64,000 nt of DNA from Limnobacter sp. (GTDB taxonomy: Bacteria; Pseudomonadota; Gammaproteobacteria; Burkholderiales; Burkholderiaceae_B), in assembly GCA_029866125.1 (NCBI GenBank), contig JARWZZ010000007.1, forward strand, positions 248,001 to 312,000, read 5' to 3'. Positions 46,139-55,463 of this stretch are shown in pieces (the stretch's first letter is position 1; each line of letters begins with the position of its first letter). The notes under the pieces are model-generated. The model did no database searches and was not told where the DNA came from. It saw only the letters and a program-made list of their open reading frames with translations. Made by a program: the position numbers and the translations under genes.

Positions 46139-46373
46139 CCTGAACAGTCGTTACTTCAGTTGTATTTGCCTTGTTTTCTGCCTCAGCCCGTTGGGCCTGC
46201 AACTCCTGAAACTCGCGCCTAAGCCGCCGATTTTTAGTGCCCATGATATACACCAGCACTGAGCATGGTAGTACGCCATAAAACAGGAATGTTGCCACGC
46301 CTGCGGCAATGCTGTTTTCGGTGGCGGCCATCAAAGTGACCACATACATCCAACCAATCGCGACTATATACAT
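46041..46373 (-). CDS. Small membrane protein
   Basis: 110 residues. Two membrane helices (MYIVAIGWMYVVTLMAA and GVATFLFYGVLPCSVLVYIM) are followed by a charged segment (NRRLRREFQELQAQRAEAE) and a Pro/Ala/Gln-rich tail. Small proteins of this shape next to pgeF are common in Burkholderiales; the function is unknown. Its 3' end overlaps the pgeF coding end by 98 bases on the opposite strand, unusual in length for this window. The membrane pattern makes it more than a shadow frame. Confidence 0.65.
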   Translation of the reverse strand: MYIVAIGWMYVVTLMAATENSIAAGVATFLFYGVLPCSVLVYIMGTKNRRLRREFQELQAQRAEAENKANTTEVTTVQVTSAESGEQALPSAQPDAPAGQPADGKTSLNP

Positions 46374-46496
46374 ACTGCACCATCAACTTCTTGAATCATC
46401 CGCAATCTTGAATCAAAACACCATTCTCAATTCGGACAGATGCGCGAAATGCGTTCAAAATCACAATGTAAATCACAGTATTAGTAATGATGCGGA

Positions 46497-46526
46497 TTGA
46501 CAATCAGATTTGTTGCGGTGCACAAT
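46497..46526 (+). promoter_or_regulatory. phaC promoter with PhaR-operator-like sequence
   Basis: TTGACA (46497-46502), an 18-base spacer and CACAAT (46521-46526) make a good sigma-70 promoter 135 bases before phaC. TTGCGGTGCACAA (46513-46525) overlaps the -10 element and resembles the TTGTGC/TGCAA-rich sites described for PhaR in Ralstonia. A related TGTGCGGTGCAA lies before phaR at 50543. Repression of phaC by PhaR is inferred. Confidence 0.55.
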
Positions 46527-46660
46527 AGAGGAATCATTCCAATTTTAAAATTAAACGTAGTTATATCAAAAAACTGGCCTAAAAACTGCACATTGAGAAG
46601 CACCAGTGCTAGGGCTGGTAACCCCGTCCGGCAACGCACCGGCCACCCAAGGAGAAGATT

Positions 46661-48511
46661 GTGAAAAACCAAACGCCAGACTTTCAACAAGTCTTTGGTC
46701 AGTTTCTGCCCATGGCGCAGCAGTTTCAAAGCCAACTGCAAGAGCAAATGCAGCACATGTTTGACCCGAACGGACAACTTGGCCAGCAACTGGGCCAATT
46801 AGGTAAGTTAACAGCAATTGAATCTCCCCTGAACAACCCGGCCATGACTGCCTTGCAGCCGTTTATACAGTCGACGTTGAATGCGTTTCAGCATGCGTTT
46901 TCGCAAGTGTCTGTTCACTCTGTAGGGCAATTGCAAGCGGAGTATGCAACTGAGTTTTCTGCCTTGATGTCCTCCGCATTTGCAGCGCTGCCAAATATGG
47001 GTGATGAAACGGAGGGGCAAGTTTCATTGGGCCAGTGGATTGAGGGCGACAAACGCTTTTCCTCCAAAGACTGGCATGACCACGGCCCTTATGAAATGAC
47101 TGCAGCCTTGTACGCCTTGAATGCCAAATACACCCGCAAAGTGTTGCAGCTTATTCCGCAAGACGTGCGCGAGCGCAAGCAGGTTGAATACGCGGTTGAG
47201 CAGATGGTCAGTGCGATGAGCCCTTCCAACTTTTTTGCGACCAACCCTGAAGCCCAGAAAAAGCTGCTGGAAACCAAAGGTGAAAGCCTGAAGTCCGCCA
47301 TGGAAAACCTGATGGCTGACATCCAAAAGGGCAAGATTTCACAAACCGATGAAGATGCCTTTGAAGTGGGCAAAAACGTGGCCACCACGCCCGGTAATGT
47401 GGTGTTTGAAAACCAGTATTTTCAGCTGATTCAATACACGCCCACCACAGAAACAGTGGGTCAAATACCTATTTTGTTTGTGCCCCCGTGCATCAATAAA
47501 TACTACATTTTGGATTTGCAACCCAATAACTCACTGGTGGCGTATGTGGTCTCGCAAGGGCATACGCTGTTTTTGGTGTCGTGGAAAAACCCTCAGGCGG
47601 AAGATGCGCATTTCACATGGGATGGCTATGTTGAAGAGGGTGTAATTACGGCAATCCGCAATGTGCGAGAGATCAGCAAACAGCCTAAAATCAACACCCT
47701 TGGGTTTTGTGTGGGTGGCACGCTTTTGGCAACAGCCCTAACAACCTTGGCGGGTCGCGGTGAAGATTGGATCAACAGTGTTACATTTTTGACCACTTTG
47801 CTTGAGTTTACAGACACTGGTGCATTGGGCGTGTTTGTGACTGAAGAGCAAGTCAAAGCCCGCGAGGAGTCGATTGGGCAAGGCGGATTGATGCCGGGTA
47901 AAGATTTAGCGGGTGCATTTTCCTCATTGCGCCCTACGGATTTAATCTGGAATTACGTGGTCAACAATTACCTGAAAGGCGAGAAGCCACCTGCATTTGA
48001 TTTGTTGTACTGGAACGGTGACAGCACCAATTTGCCCGGCCCCATGTTTGTTTGGTACCTGCGCAACACCTACTTAGAAAACCGTTTGGCCACCCCGGGT
48101 GATGCCACAGTGTGTGGCCAGCCAGTGGATTTGGGCCTGGTTGAAGCCCCAGTGTATTGCCTTGCTACCCGCGAAGACCATATTGTGCCGTGGACCAGTG
48201 CATACCAAACATCACACTTGGTGAATGGGGATGTCAGGTTCGTGTTGGGTGCAAGTGGTCATATAGCAGGTGTAATCAACCCCGCCGAAAAAAATAAACG
48301 CAATTTTTGGGTGAGTGAGTCGGGTTTGCCAGAGTCGCCGGACGATTGGTTTGCCAAAGCCAAAGAGGTACCGGGCAGTTGGTGGAATGACTGGTCGCTG
48401 TGGCTAGAAGATAAAAAAGGCAAAGAAGTAAAAGCGCCTGCCAAACCTGGAAATGCGAAATACAAAGCCATCGAGCCCGCACCGGGCCGGTACGTGAAGC
48501 AAAAAGCTTGA
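46661..48511 (+). CDS. phaC: Class I poly(3-hydroxyalkanoate) synthase
   Basis: 616 residues. The lipase-like box GFCVGG has the catalytic Cys350. The Asp of the triad is in TREDHIVPW (about 506) and the His in GASGHIAG (about 533). It polymerises (R)-3-hydroxyacyl-CoA to PHA at the granule surface. A GGAG lies seven bases before the GTG start. The length is slightly above Ralstonia PhaC (589), with a C-terminal Lys-rich tail ([18 protein letters not shown]). It heads phaC-phaA-phaB. Confidence 0.96.
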   Translation: MKNQTPDFQQVFGQFLPMAQQFQSQLQEQMQHMFDPNGQLGQQLGQLGKLTAIESPLNNPAMTALQPFIQSTLNAFQHAFSQVSVHSVGQLQAEYATEFSALMSSAFAALPNMGDETEGQVSLGQWIEGDKRFSSKDWHDHGPYEMTAALYALNAKYTRKVLQLIPQDVRERKQVEYAVEQMVSAMSPSNFFATNPEAQKKLLETKGESLKSAMENLMADIQKGKISQTDEDAFEVGKNVATTPGNVVFENQYFQLIQYTPTTETVGQIPILFVPPCINKYYILDLQPNNSLVAYVVSQGHTLFLVSWKNPQAEDAHFTWDGYVEEGVITAIRNVREISKQPKINTLGFCVGGTLLATALTTLAGRGEDWINSVTFLTTLLEFTDTGALGVFVTEEQVKAREESIGQGGLMPGKDLAGAFSSLRPTDLIWNYVVNNYLKGEKPPAFDLLYWNGDSTNLPGPMFVWYLRNTYLENRLATPGDATVCGQPVDLGLVEAPVYCLATREDHIVPWTSAYQTSHLVNGDVRFVLGASGHIAGVINPAEKNKRNFWVSESGLPESPDDWFAKAKEVPGSWWNDWSLWLEDKKGKEVKAPAKPGNAKYKAIEPAPGRYVKQKA

Positions 48512-48531
48512 ACCCTACATTGGAGAGAGGA

Positions 48532-49710
48532 ATGACTGAAGTTGTGATTGTTGCTGCGGGCCGTACCGCAATTGGTAAGTTTGGTGGATCACTCGCCAAA
48601 ATTTCTGCACCTGACTTGGGTGCGCATGTCATTAAAGGTTTGTTGGAAGCCACGGGCGTCAAGGGCGAGCAAATTTCTGAGGTCATTCTTGGGCAGGTGT
48701 TGACTGCGGGTTCGGGTCAAAACCCTGCGCGTCAGTCTGTCATCAAAGCGGGTTTGCCCAATGGGGTTCCTGCGCTGACCATCAATAAAGTGTGCGGATC
48801 AGGTTTGAAAGCCGTCATGTTGGGTGCCCAAGCCATTGCCTGTGGCGATGCTGAAATTGTGATTGCTGGTGGTCAGGAAAACATGAGCGCCGCCCCCCAT
48901 GTGATGTTGGGTAGCCGTGATGGTTTCCGCATGGGCGACGCCAAAATGATTGACTCCATGATTGTGGATGGTCTTTGGGATGTCTACAACCAATACCACA
49001 TGGGCATTACTGCTGAAAACGTGGCTGAGCAGTACGGCATCAACCGTTCCGCACAGGACGAGTTTGCTGTGGCTTCGCAAAACAAGGCGGAAGCGGCCAT
49101 CAAGTCAGGCAAGTTCAAGGACGAAATTTTCCCGCTAAGCATTCCCCAGCGCAAAGGCGACCCTTTGGTGTTTGACACCGATGAGTTTCCACGCCTAGGC
49201 GCCACTCTTGACCAGTTGAGTGGTCTGAAGCCCGCATTCAAGAAGGATGGCTCTGTGACAGCAGCCAATGCGTCTGGCTTGAATGATGGTGCCGCCGCTG
49301 TGATGTTGATGAGCGCCGCCAAAGCCAAGGAATTGGGTTTGAAGGTGTTGGCCAAAATCCAGGCTTATGCCAGTGCTGGTTTGGACCCCACAATTATGGG
49401 TATGGGCCCTGTGCCAGCCTCCAAGCGTTGTTTGGAAAAGGCCGGTTGGTCTGCCAGCGAGTTGGATTTGATGGAAATCAATGAAGCATTTGCTGCCCAA
49501 GCTTGCGCCGTGAACAAAGAAATGGGCTGGGACACCAGCAAGATCAACGTGAATGGCGGGGCAATTGCCTTGGGCCACCCAATCGGCGCTTCAGGCTGCC
49601 GCGTGTTGGTGTCCTTGATTCACGAAATGAACAAGCGCGACTCCAAGAAAGGTTTGGCTTCGCTTTGTATCGGTGGTGGGATGGGCGTAGCCTTGGCAGT
49701 ATCTAGATAA
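48532..49710 (+). CDS. phaA: Acetyl-CoA acetyltransferase (beta-ketothiolase) PhaA
   Basis: 392 residues of the thiolase family; condenses two acetyl-CoA to acetoacetyl-CoA. The active Cys88 lies in [18 protein letters not shown] (His) and CIGGGMG (Cys) complete the site. I start at the ATG at 48532 ([10 protein letters not shown]) with GGAGAGAGGA upstream. A TTG at 48508 overlaps phaC but lacks homology. It lies 20 bases after phaC. Confidence 0.96.
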   Translation: MTEVVIVAAGRTAIGKFGGSLAKISAPDLGAHVIKGLLEATGVKGEQISEVILGQVLTAGSGQNPARQSVIKAGLPNGVPALTINKVCGSGLKAVMLGAQAIACGDAEIVIAGGQENMSAAPHVMLGSRDGFRMGDAKMIDSMIVDGLWDVYNQYHMGITAENVAEQYGINRSAQDEFAVASQNKAEAAIKSGKFKDEIFPLSIPQRKGDPLVFDTDEFPRLGATLDQLSGLKPAFKKDGSVTAANASGLNDGAAAVMLMSAAKAKELGLKVLAKIQAYASAGLDPTIMGMGPVPASKRCLEKAGWSASELDLMEINEAFAAQACAVNKEMGWDTSKINVNGGAIALGHPIGASGCRVLVSLIHEMNKRDSKKGLASLCIGGGMGVALAVSR

Positions 49711-49748
49711 AAATATTTTAAGAAATAGCAACGGATGGGATGTGAATC

Positions 49749-50492
49749 ATGAGTGATGGAAAAGTAGCGTATGTAACAGGTGGCATGGGCGGCATTGGGA
49801 CGGCCATTTGCAAGCGTTTGTGTCAAGACGGGTTCCGCGTGATTGCGGGTTGTGGCCCCAATTCACCCCGCAAAGACAAATGGCTTGGCGAAATGCGTGA
49901 TGCAGGCTTTGAAGTGTGGGCCAGCGAAGGCAACGTGGGTGACTGGGACAGCACCAAAGCGGCGTTTGACAAAGTCAAAGCCGACCACGGTACAGTATCC
50001 ATTTTGGTGAACAACGCGGGTATTACTCGCGATGGCATGTTCCGCAAAATGAGTTACGAAGACTGGAGGGCGGTGATTGACACCAATTTGAACTCCTTGT
50101 TTTATGTGACCAAGCAGGTGATTGACGGCATGGTTGAGCAGAACTTCGGCCGCATCATCAATATTTCCTCAGTGAATGGTCAAAAAGGCCAGTTTGGTCA
50201 AACCAACTATTCCACAGCCAAAGCGGGTTTGCATGGATTTACCATGGCGCTGGCGCAGGAAGTGGCTGCAAAGGGTGTGACGGTTAACACGGTTTCCCCA
50301 GGCTACATTGGTACAGACATGGTCCGCGCCATTCGCCCTGAAGTGTTGGAAAAAATTGTTGCAACCATCCCGGTCAAGCGTTTGGGCGAGCCTGAAGAAA
50401 TCGCCTCCATCTGCGCTTGGTTGGCTTCGACACAGTCTGGCTTCTCGACAGGGGCTGACTTCTCCTTGAACGGTGGCTTGCACATGGGTTAA
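49749..50492 (+). CDS. phaB: Acetoacetyl-CoA reductase PhaB
   Basis: A 247-residue short-chain dehydrogenase. The NADPH motif GGMGGIGTAIC is at 11-21, and the catalytic Ser140/141, Tyr154 and Lys158 lie in NISSVNGQKGQFGQTNYSTA. It reduces acetoacetyl-CoA to (R)-3-hydroxybutyryl-CoA for PhaC. It follows phaA by 38 bases and ends the phaCAB unit at a terminator. Confidence 0.96.
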   Translation: MSDGKVAYVTGGMGGIGTAICKRLCQDGFRVIAGCGPNSPRKDKWLGEMRDAGFEVWASEGNVGDWDSTKAAFDKVKADHGTVSILVNNAGITRDGMFRKMSYEDWRAVIDTNLNSLFYVTKQVIDGMVEQNFGRIINISSVNGQKGQFGQTNYSTAKAGLHGFTMALAQEVAAKGVTVNTVSPGYIGTDMVRAIRPEVLEKIVATIPVKRLGEPEEIASICAWLASTQSGFSTGADFSLNGGLHMG

Positions 50493-50521
50493 ACCCCAAA
50501 AGTCAAAAAAGCGGTATGATG

Positions 50522-50562
50522 TTGCACTGCACGGCTAAAAACTGTGCGGTGCAATATTTTTT
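50522..50562 (+). terminator. Intrinsic terminator after phaB
   Basis: TTGCACTGCAC (50522-50532) pairs with GTGCGGTGCAA (50544-50554) with one G-T wobble, followed by TATTTTTTT. The stem sequence also resembles a PhaR operator (compare 46513-46525), so it may have two roles just before phaR. Confidence 0.9.
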
Positions 50563-50679
50563 TGAGCTTCTCAAAAAATGCAAAATAATGTGCAGCATAC
50601 AAGCTGCCTGCAACGAGGTGCGCCCGAACTTTTCACGAGGCCTGCCCATTTCAAACTCAAGAGCAAAGTAGAGAGACGC

Positions 50680-51267
50680 ATGGCTGAGGCGAACCGATTA
50701 ATTAAAAAGTACCCCAATCGCAGACTGTATGACACACAAACCAGCAGCTACATCACCCTAGGCGATGTTAAACAGCTGGTCTTGGAAAATGAAATGTTTC
50801 ATGTGGTGGATGCAAAGTCGGGTGATGATTTGACGCGCAGTATTTTGTTGCAGATTATTCTGGAAGAAGAAACCGCAGGCTCTCCAATTTTCACATCCAA
50901 CATGCTGTCGCAGATTATTCGGTTCTATGGCAATGCCATGCAAAGCATTATGGGTACTTTTCTGGAGCAAAACCTGCAAGCTTTTATGGACATTCAGGGT
51001 AAGTTTCAGGATCAGGGCAAGGGGATAGTGGACGGCAAACAATTTGCCAATCCGGAGTTGTGGTCACAGTTTATGTCTGTTCAAACGCCTGTCATTCAAT
51101 CGATGATGAGCAATTACATTGAGCAAAGCAAAAACATGTTTGTGTCTATGCAAGATCAGTTTCAAGATCAAGCCCGCAACTTGTTTACCAATTTTAAATT
51201 TCCGGTACCGGGCGCTACTCAAAGTGACAGTAAGAGTGACACCAAGAGCGATACGACCAAGGAATAA
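50680..51267 (+). CDS. phaR: Polyhydroxyalkanoate synthesis repressor PhaR
   Basis: 195 residues. The DNA-binding domain is unmistakable ([20 protein letters not shown], then [11 protein letters not shown]). The PHB-accumulation domain follows ([20 protein letters not shown]), then a phasin-like helical tail. PhaR senses PHA granules and represses phasin and other PHA genes. The start is the ATG at 50680 ([11 protein letters not shown]) with AGAGAG upstream. The frame is open to 50578, but that part has no homology. It lies between phaB and rimO. Confidence 0.95.
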   Translation: MAEANRLIKKYPNRRLYDTQTSSYITLGDVKQLVLENEMFHVVDAKSGDDLTRSILLQIILEEETAGSPIFTSNMLSQIIRFYGNAMQSIMGTFLEQNLQAFMDIQGKFQDQGKGIVDGKQFANPELWSQFMSVQTPVIQSMMSNYIEQSKNMFVSMQDQFQDQARNLFTNFKFPVPGATQSDSKSDTKSDTTKE

Positions 51268-51278
51268 GCCAAGTTTAT

Positions 51279-52664
51279 ATGCAAGAAAATTCTGCGAATA
51301 CCAAACGCCCGCCTCGTGTGGGCTTTGTTTCATTGGGATGCCCCAAGGCATTGGTGGATTCCGAGCGAATTCTGACCCAGCTGAAAGTGGAGGGCTACGA
51401 TGTGGCCGCTGACTACCAAGGGGCTGACCTCATTGTGGTCAACACCTGTGGTTTTATCGACAGTGCGGTTCAAGAGAGCTTGGACGCCATTGGCGAGGCC
51501 ATGGCAGAAAACGGCAAAGTGATTGTCACTGGCTGTTTGGGCGCAAAAAATGGTGGTGAGGGCAAGTCCCTCATTACCAACCTGCACCCCAAAGTGCTTG
51601 CCGTAACTGGCCCCCATGCCACTGACGAAGTGATGCAGGCTGTGCACATCCATTTGCCCAAGCCACACGACCCGTTCATTGATTTGATGCCTGACCACGG
51701 TGTGAAGTTGACGCCCAAGCATTATGCCTATTTGAAAATTTCAGAGGGTTGCAACCACCGTTGCTCGTTCTGCATTATTCCGGGTATGCGGGGTGATTTG
51801 GTTTCCCGTCCAATTGGTGAAGTGATTCGCGAGGCTGAAAGCCTTAAAAAGTCCGGTGTGAAAGAGCTGCTGGTGGTGAGTCAAGACACCTCCGCTTATG
51901 GCGTGGATTTAAAATACCGCACCGACTTTGTGAATGGCCGCCCGGTTAAAACCCAGTTTTTAGAGTTGGCCAAAGAGTTAGGCGAGTTGGGTATTTGGGT
52001 GCGTATGCACTATGTTTACCCTTACCCACATGTGGACCGCGTGGTCCCACTGATGGCTGAAGGGAAAATTCTGCCTTACCTGGACATTCCATTCCAGCAT
52101 TCACATCCTGATGTGTTGAAGCGTATGAAGCGCCCAGCCAGTGGCGAGCGTAATATTGAACGCATCCGTGCATGGCGAGACATTTGCCCCGACATTACTC
52201 TGCGAAGCACGTTCATCACCGGCTTTCCGGGCGAGACGGAGGAAGAATTCCAGCACCTGATGGAGTTTATTGAAGAAGCTCAATTGGACCGTGTGGGCGT
52301 ATTTACCTATTCGCCTGTGGATGGTGCGGCGGCCAACAGCCTGCCAAACCCGGTGCCAGAAGAGCTTAAGGAAGAGCGCAAAGCCAGATTGATGGCCTTG
52401 CAAGAGGAAATTAGCCTGAAACGCAACGAAGCCAAATTGGGCAAAGTGCTACAAGTCATCGTGGATGAAACCGACGATGAGGGTATTGTGGCCCGAAGCA
52501 AGGCAGATGCGCCTGAAATTGATGGGAACGTATTTATCCCCATGCCGCAAGATCCTGCCTTGAAACCCAAGGTGGGTGATTTGATTGAGGTGGTGATCGA
52601 CGATTGCGACGAGCATGACCTGTGGGGTGAGTTGGTTGCTACACCTGTGACTTTAAAAAAATAA
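51279..52664 (+). CDS. rimO: Ribosomal protein S12 methylthiotransferase RimO
   Basis: A 461-residue radical-SAM methylthiotransferase. The N-terminal domain has three cluster Cys ([25 protein letters not shown]). The radical-SAM motif is [13 protein letters not shown] domain closes the C-terminus (about 385-455). RimO adds a methylthio group to Asp of protein S12. It starts 11 bases after phaR and is followed by bktB 27 bases later, so a translation gene sits inside the PHA cluster. This order recurs in Burkholderiales. Confidence 0.96.
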   Translation: MQENSANTKRPPRVGFVSLGCPKALVDSERILTQLKVEGYDVAADYQGADLIVVNTCGFIDSAVQESLDAIGEAMAENGKVIVTGCLGAKNGGEGKSLITNLHPKVLAVTGPHATDEVMQAVHIHLPKPHDPFIDLMPDHGVKLTPKHYAYLKISEGCNHRCSFCIIPGMRGDLVSRPIGEVIREAESLKKSGVKELLVVSQDTSAYGVDLKYRTDFVNGRPVKTQFLELAKELGELGIWVRMHYVYPYPHVDRVVPLMAEGKILPYLDIPFQHSHPDVLKRMKRPASGERNIERIRAWRDICPDITLRSTFITGFPGETEEEFQHLMEFIEEAQLDRVGVFTYSPVDGAAANSLPNPVPEELKEERKARLMALQEEISLKRNEAKLGKVLQVIVDETDDEGIVARSKADAPEIDGNVFIPMPQDPALKPKVGDLIEVVIDDCDEHDLWGELVATPVTLKK

Positions 52665-52691
52665 TGAATACCTAAATTGGAGATTGAGAAA

Positions 52692-53873
52692 ATGACGCGT
52701 GAAGTGGTTGTTGTTAGCGGTGTACGCACCGCAGTGGGCGCCTTCGGTGGAAGTTTGAAGGATTTCTCCCCCACACAAATGGGCGCAATGGTTTTGCGTG
52801 AGGCTGTGGCCCGCGCGGGTGTTACACCCGAGTCCGTAGGCCATGTGGTGTTTGGCCATGTGGTCAACTCTGAGCCGCGCGACATGTATTTGTCCCGCGT
52901 GGCTGCGATTGATGGCGGCTTGAACAAAGAAGTGCCCGCCATGAACGTTAACCGCCTTTGTGGTTCAGGCTTGCAGGCGATTGTGACTGCTGCCCAATCT
53001 ATTATGTTGGGTGACGCTGACGTGGCCATTGGCGGCGGTGCTGAAAGCATGAGCCGTGCGCCGTACATTATGCAGTCTGCCCGCTGGGGTGCACGCATGG
53101 GCGACATGAAGGCTGTGGACATGATGGTGGGTGCGTTGCACGATCCGTTCCATGTGATTCACATGGGCGTGACTGCTGAAAACGTGGCCAAGGAATTTGG
53201 CATCAGCCGTGATGAGCAAGATGCGCTGGCGGTTGAAAGCCATCGCCGTGCGATTAACGCGATCAACAACGGATATTTTAAAGAGCAAATTTTGCCCATC
53301 GAAACCAAGGGTAAAAAAGGCCCAGTGGTGTTTGACACGGACGAGCATGCACGTGCAGATGCCACGCTGGAAGGCATGGCCAAGCTGCGCCCAGTGTTTC
53401 AAAAAGACGGCACAGTGACAGCAGGCAATGCCTCCGGTTTGAATGACGGAGCGGGTGCTGTGGTGCTGATGGAGCGCTCTGCCGCTGAAAAAGCGGGTAA
53501 AAAGCCGATGGCCCGTTTGGTTTCTTATGCCAACACAGGCGTAGAGCCCACAATCATGGGTATTGGCCCAGTGTCTGCCACCAAAAAAGCTTTGGCCAAG
53601 GCGGGTTTGACCATTGCAGACATCGACGTGATTGAAGCCAACGAGGCATTTGCTGCACAAGCTTGCGCCGTGTCCAAGGAGTTGGGTTTTGACCCCGCCA
53701 AGGTCAACCCGAATGGATCTGGCATTTCAATTGGCCACCCCATCGGTGCCACAGGCGCAATTATTACGGTGAAGGCACTTTATGAGTTGCAGCGCACAGG
53801 CGGCCGCTACGCATTGGTGACCATGTGCATCGGTGGTGGTCAGGGTATTGCTGCAATTTTCGAACGGATGTAA
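52692..53873 (+). CDS. bktB: Beta-ketothiolase BktB
   Basis: A 393-residue thiolase with a close BktB pattern: MTREVVVVSGVRTAVGAFGG, EPRDMYLSRVAA, and MGVTAENVAKEF. The active Cys90 is in NRLCGSGLQA; GHPIGATG and CIGGGQG complete the site. BktB of Ralstonia accepts propionyl-CoA and makes 3-ketovaleryl-CoA, the source of 3-hydroxyvalerate units. The start is the ATG at 52692; TTGGAG and GAG lie upstream. A TTG at 52677 is less likely. Confidence 0.93.
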   Translation: MTREVVVVSGVRTAVGAFGGSLKDFSPTQMGAMVLREAVARAGVTPESVGHVVFGHVVNSEPRDMYLSRVAAIDGGLNKEVPAMNVNRLCGSGLQAIVTAAQSIMLGDADVAIGGGAESMSRAPYIMQSARWGARMGDMKAVDMMVGALHDPFHVIHMGVTAENVAKEFGISRDEQDALAVESHRRAINAINNGYFKEQILPIETKGKKGPVVFDTDEHARADATLEGMAKLRPVFQKDGTVTAGNASGLNDGAGAVVLMERSAAEKAGKKPMARLVSYANTGVEPTIMGIGPVSATKKALAKAGLTIADIDVIEANEAFAAQACAVSKELGFDPAKVNPNGSGISIGHPIGATGAIITVKALYELQRTGGRYALVTMCIGGGQGIAAIFERM

Positions 53874-53877
53874 GTAA

Positions 53878-53973
53878 AGGAACTTATTGAGTGACCGGGG
53901 TTACTTAGGGATATCCCTAATTACATTTAGGGTGTCTTTTAGCATTCCGGTCACGTTTATAAGTCAGGTTCCT
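53878..53973. repeat. Large nested inverted repeat between bktB and a serine-rich gene
   Basis: Outer arms AGGAAC (53878) and GTTCCT (53968), then CTTAT/ATAAG, then GTGACCGG (53891) and CCGGTCAC (53947) are nested in order. Inside them lies the perfect palindrome TTAGGGATATCCCTAA (53905-53920). The right foot ends two bases before the ATG at 53975. It may be a terminator-like structure for bktB, a translation-control hairpin, or a small mobile-type palindromic element. Confidence 0.7.
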
Positions 53974-53974
53974 C

Positions 53975-54553
53975 ATGCATCCAGTTTCAAGTCAAGCTAG
54001 TTTTTTATTTTCCGATTCGTCACCATCCAGTCTTTCCACTAGCCTTTCATCACCCAGCCACATTTCTCAAAACAGCTCAGGCTTAAGCCTGATGTTGGCC
54101 GAGTCGCCACGGGCAGGAATTGAAAGCGGTGTCAGCCCATCCTTCAGCCAGAAAATGAAAACATTTGCCGCTGCGGCGAAAATTGCATCCGATGGCAATA
54201 AACTTGGCGTCATCTTTACGAGGCCTTCTAGGCCTGAGTGGATTCAAGGTGTTGCCTACACGGAATCAGAGGCCCGTCAGCCGATACCTTCCTATTTCGC
54301 TATGGTTTACCCCGCTACCAGGCTCTCCAGTCAGGCCCTTGAAGCTGCTTCAGACCTGCCCAGTCGGGATGAGTGTTTGGTGGAGTTGACCACTCTATTG
54401 GCTGGCGAAATTACTGAGGATGCAGTAGATGTCCAAAGTAGAGATCGACACCTGGAACGATCAGACAGCACCAATGCCATGTTTGAATTGGAAGGAAACC
54501 GCTTTTTTGGGTCGTCGTTGGGCAGTGATGACCGCCCAACCACTACGTTTTGA
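53975..54553 (+). CDS. Serine-rich protein of unknown function
   Basis: 192 residues, no recognised family. The first 60 are strongly Ser/Pro-rich (FSDSSPSSLSTSLSSPSHIS) without a hydrophobic core, so not a Sec signal. The rest looks folded: KMKTFAAAAKIASDGNKLGV, YFAMVYPATRLSSQALEAAS, ECLVELTTLLAGEITEDAVD. The composition of the N-terminus resembles type III secretion signals and the N-termini of the PEPC-like and DUF1330-like proteins in this window, but no secretion system is seen. It starts just after an inverted repeat and converges on serB with three bases between stops. Confidence 0.5.
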   Translation: MHPVSSQASFLFSDSSPSSLSTSLSSPSHISQNSSGLSLMLAESPRAGIESGVSPSFSQKMKTFAAAAKIASDGNKLGVIFTRPSRPEWIQGVAYTESEARQPIPSYFAMVYPATRLSSQALEAASDLPSRDECLVELTTLLAGEITEDAVDVQSRDRHLERSDSTNAMFELEGNRFFGSSLGSDDRPTTTF

Positions 54554-54556
54554 TTA

Positions 54557-55435
54557 TTACGCCTTGAACCAATGGGTGAGCTGTTCTAGGCCACCTTGGT
54601 TGATGCAAAAATCTGTTTTTTCCTGTACTGCAGGCTTGGCGCGGAATGCCACGCTAATGCCTGCAACACTCATCATTTCCAAGTCGTTTGCACCGTCGCC
54701 CATTGCGATGGCTTGCTGGCCTGTGCAGCCCAGTTGAGTGCAGGTGTCCAGCACTGTTTCTTTTTTCACGGTTGCATCCACGATGGTGCCCAACACGCGG
54801 CCAGTCAATTGCCCATCCACTATCTCTAGGGTGTTGGCGCGGGTGTAATCCAAACCCAATCGGGCTTTCAGCTTGTCGGTAAAAAAAGTAAAGCCGCCAG
54901 ACACCAGCAGTGTTTTCCAACCGTTGGTTTTGGCAAAACCCAGCATTTCTTCTGCGCCTGGGGAAAGTTTTAGGCGTTCTGCGTAAACAGACTCCAATGC
55001 AGAAGCGGGTACGCCTTTGAGCAAAGCAACGCGGCGGTTCAAACTTTCAGAGAAGTTTTTGATCTCGCCCCGCATGGCTGCTTCGGTGATTTCAGACACT
55101 TCCTTTTTCTTGCCTACAAAATCTGCAATTTCATCAATACACTCAATGGTAATCAGGGTGCTGTCCATGTCCATGGCCAGTAGTTTGATTGCGCTTGGTG
55201 TGATTTGATCATCCAGCACGGCAAAGTCAAATGCATGGGCCTTGGCCATGGGGCGCAGAGTTTCATTGATTTGGGAGCGTGTTTTATCGAAGTTTTCTGG
55301 CACGTGAATTCGGACTTCCCGGCCATGTGCATTGGGGCGAATAATCGCCATTGCGTTTGGTAAATCCAACGCTTGCAAAGCAGTACCCACTTGTTGGGCG
55401 TTTAGGGCTGGGGCGAAAAAATAAAGTGTGCGCAT
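54557..55435 (-). CDS. serB: Phosphoserine phosphatase SerB
   Basis: 292 residues. An N-terminal ACT-like portion (1 to about 75) precedes the HAD phosphatase domain with the nucleophile motif AMDMDSTLI, motif II VSGGFTFF and motif IV GDGANDL. It carries out the last step of serine synthesis. I start at the ATG at 55435 (MRTLYFFAPAL); a GTG at 55459, four bases from the mfd stop, would add eight residues and coupling to mfd. Neither has a strong ribosome-binding site. mfd lies directly upstream on the same strand. Confidence 0.93.
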   Translation of the reverse strand: MRTLYFFAPALNAQQVGTALQALDLPNAMAIIRPNAHGREVRIHVPENFDKTRSQINETLRPMAKAHAFDFAVLDDQITPSAIKLLAMDMDSTLITIECIDEIADFVGKKKEVSEITEAAMRGEIKNFSESLNRRVALLKGVPASALESVYAERLKLSPGAEEMLGFAKTNGWKTLLVSGGFTFFTDKLKARLGLDYTRANTLEIVDGQLTGRVLGTIVDATVKKETVLDTCTQLGCTGQQAIAMGDGANDLEMMSVAGISVAFRAKPAVQEKTDFCINQGGLEQLTHWFKA

Positions 55436-55463
55436 GGGGGCGTTTATCCAATAAACCACTAAG

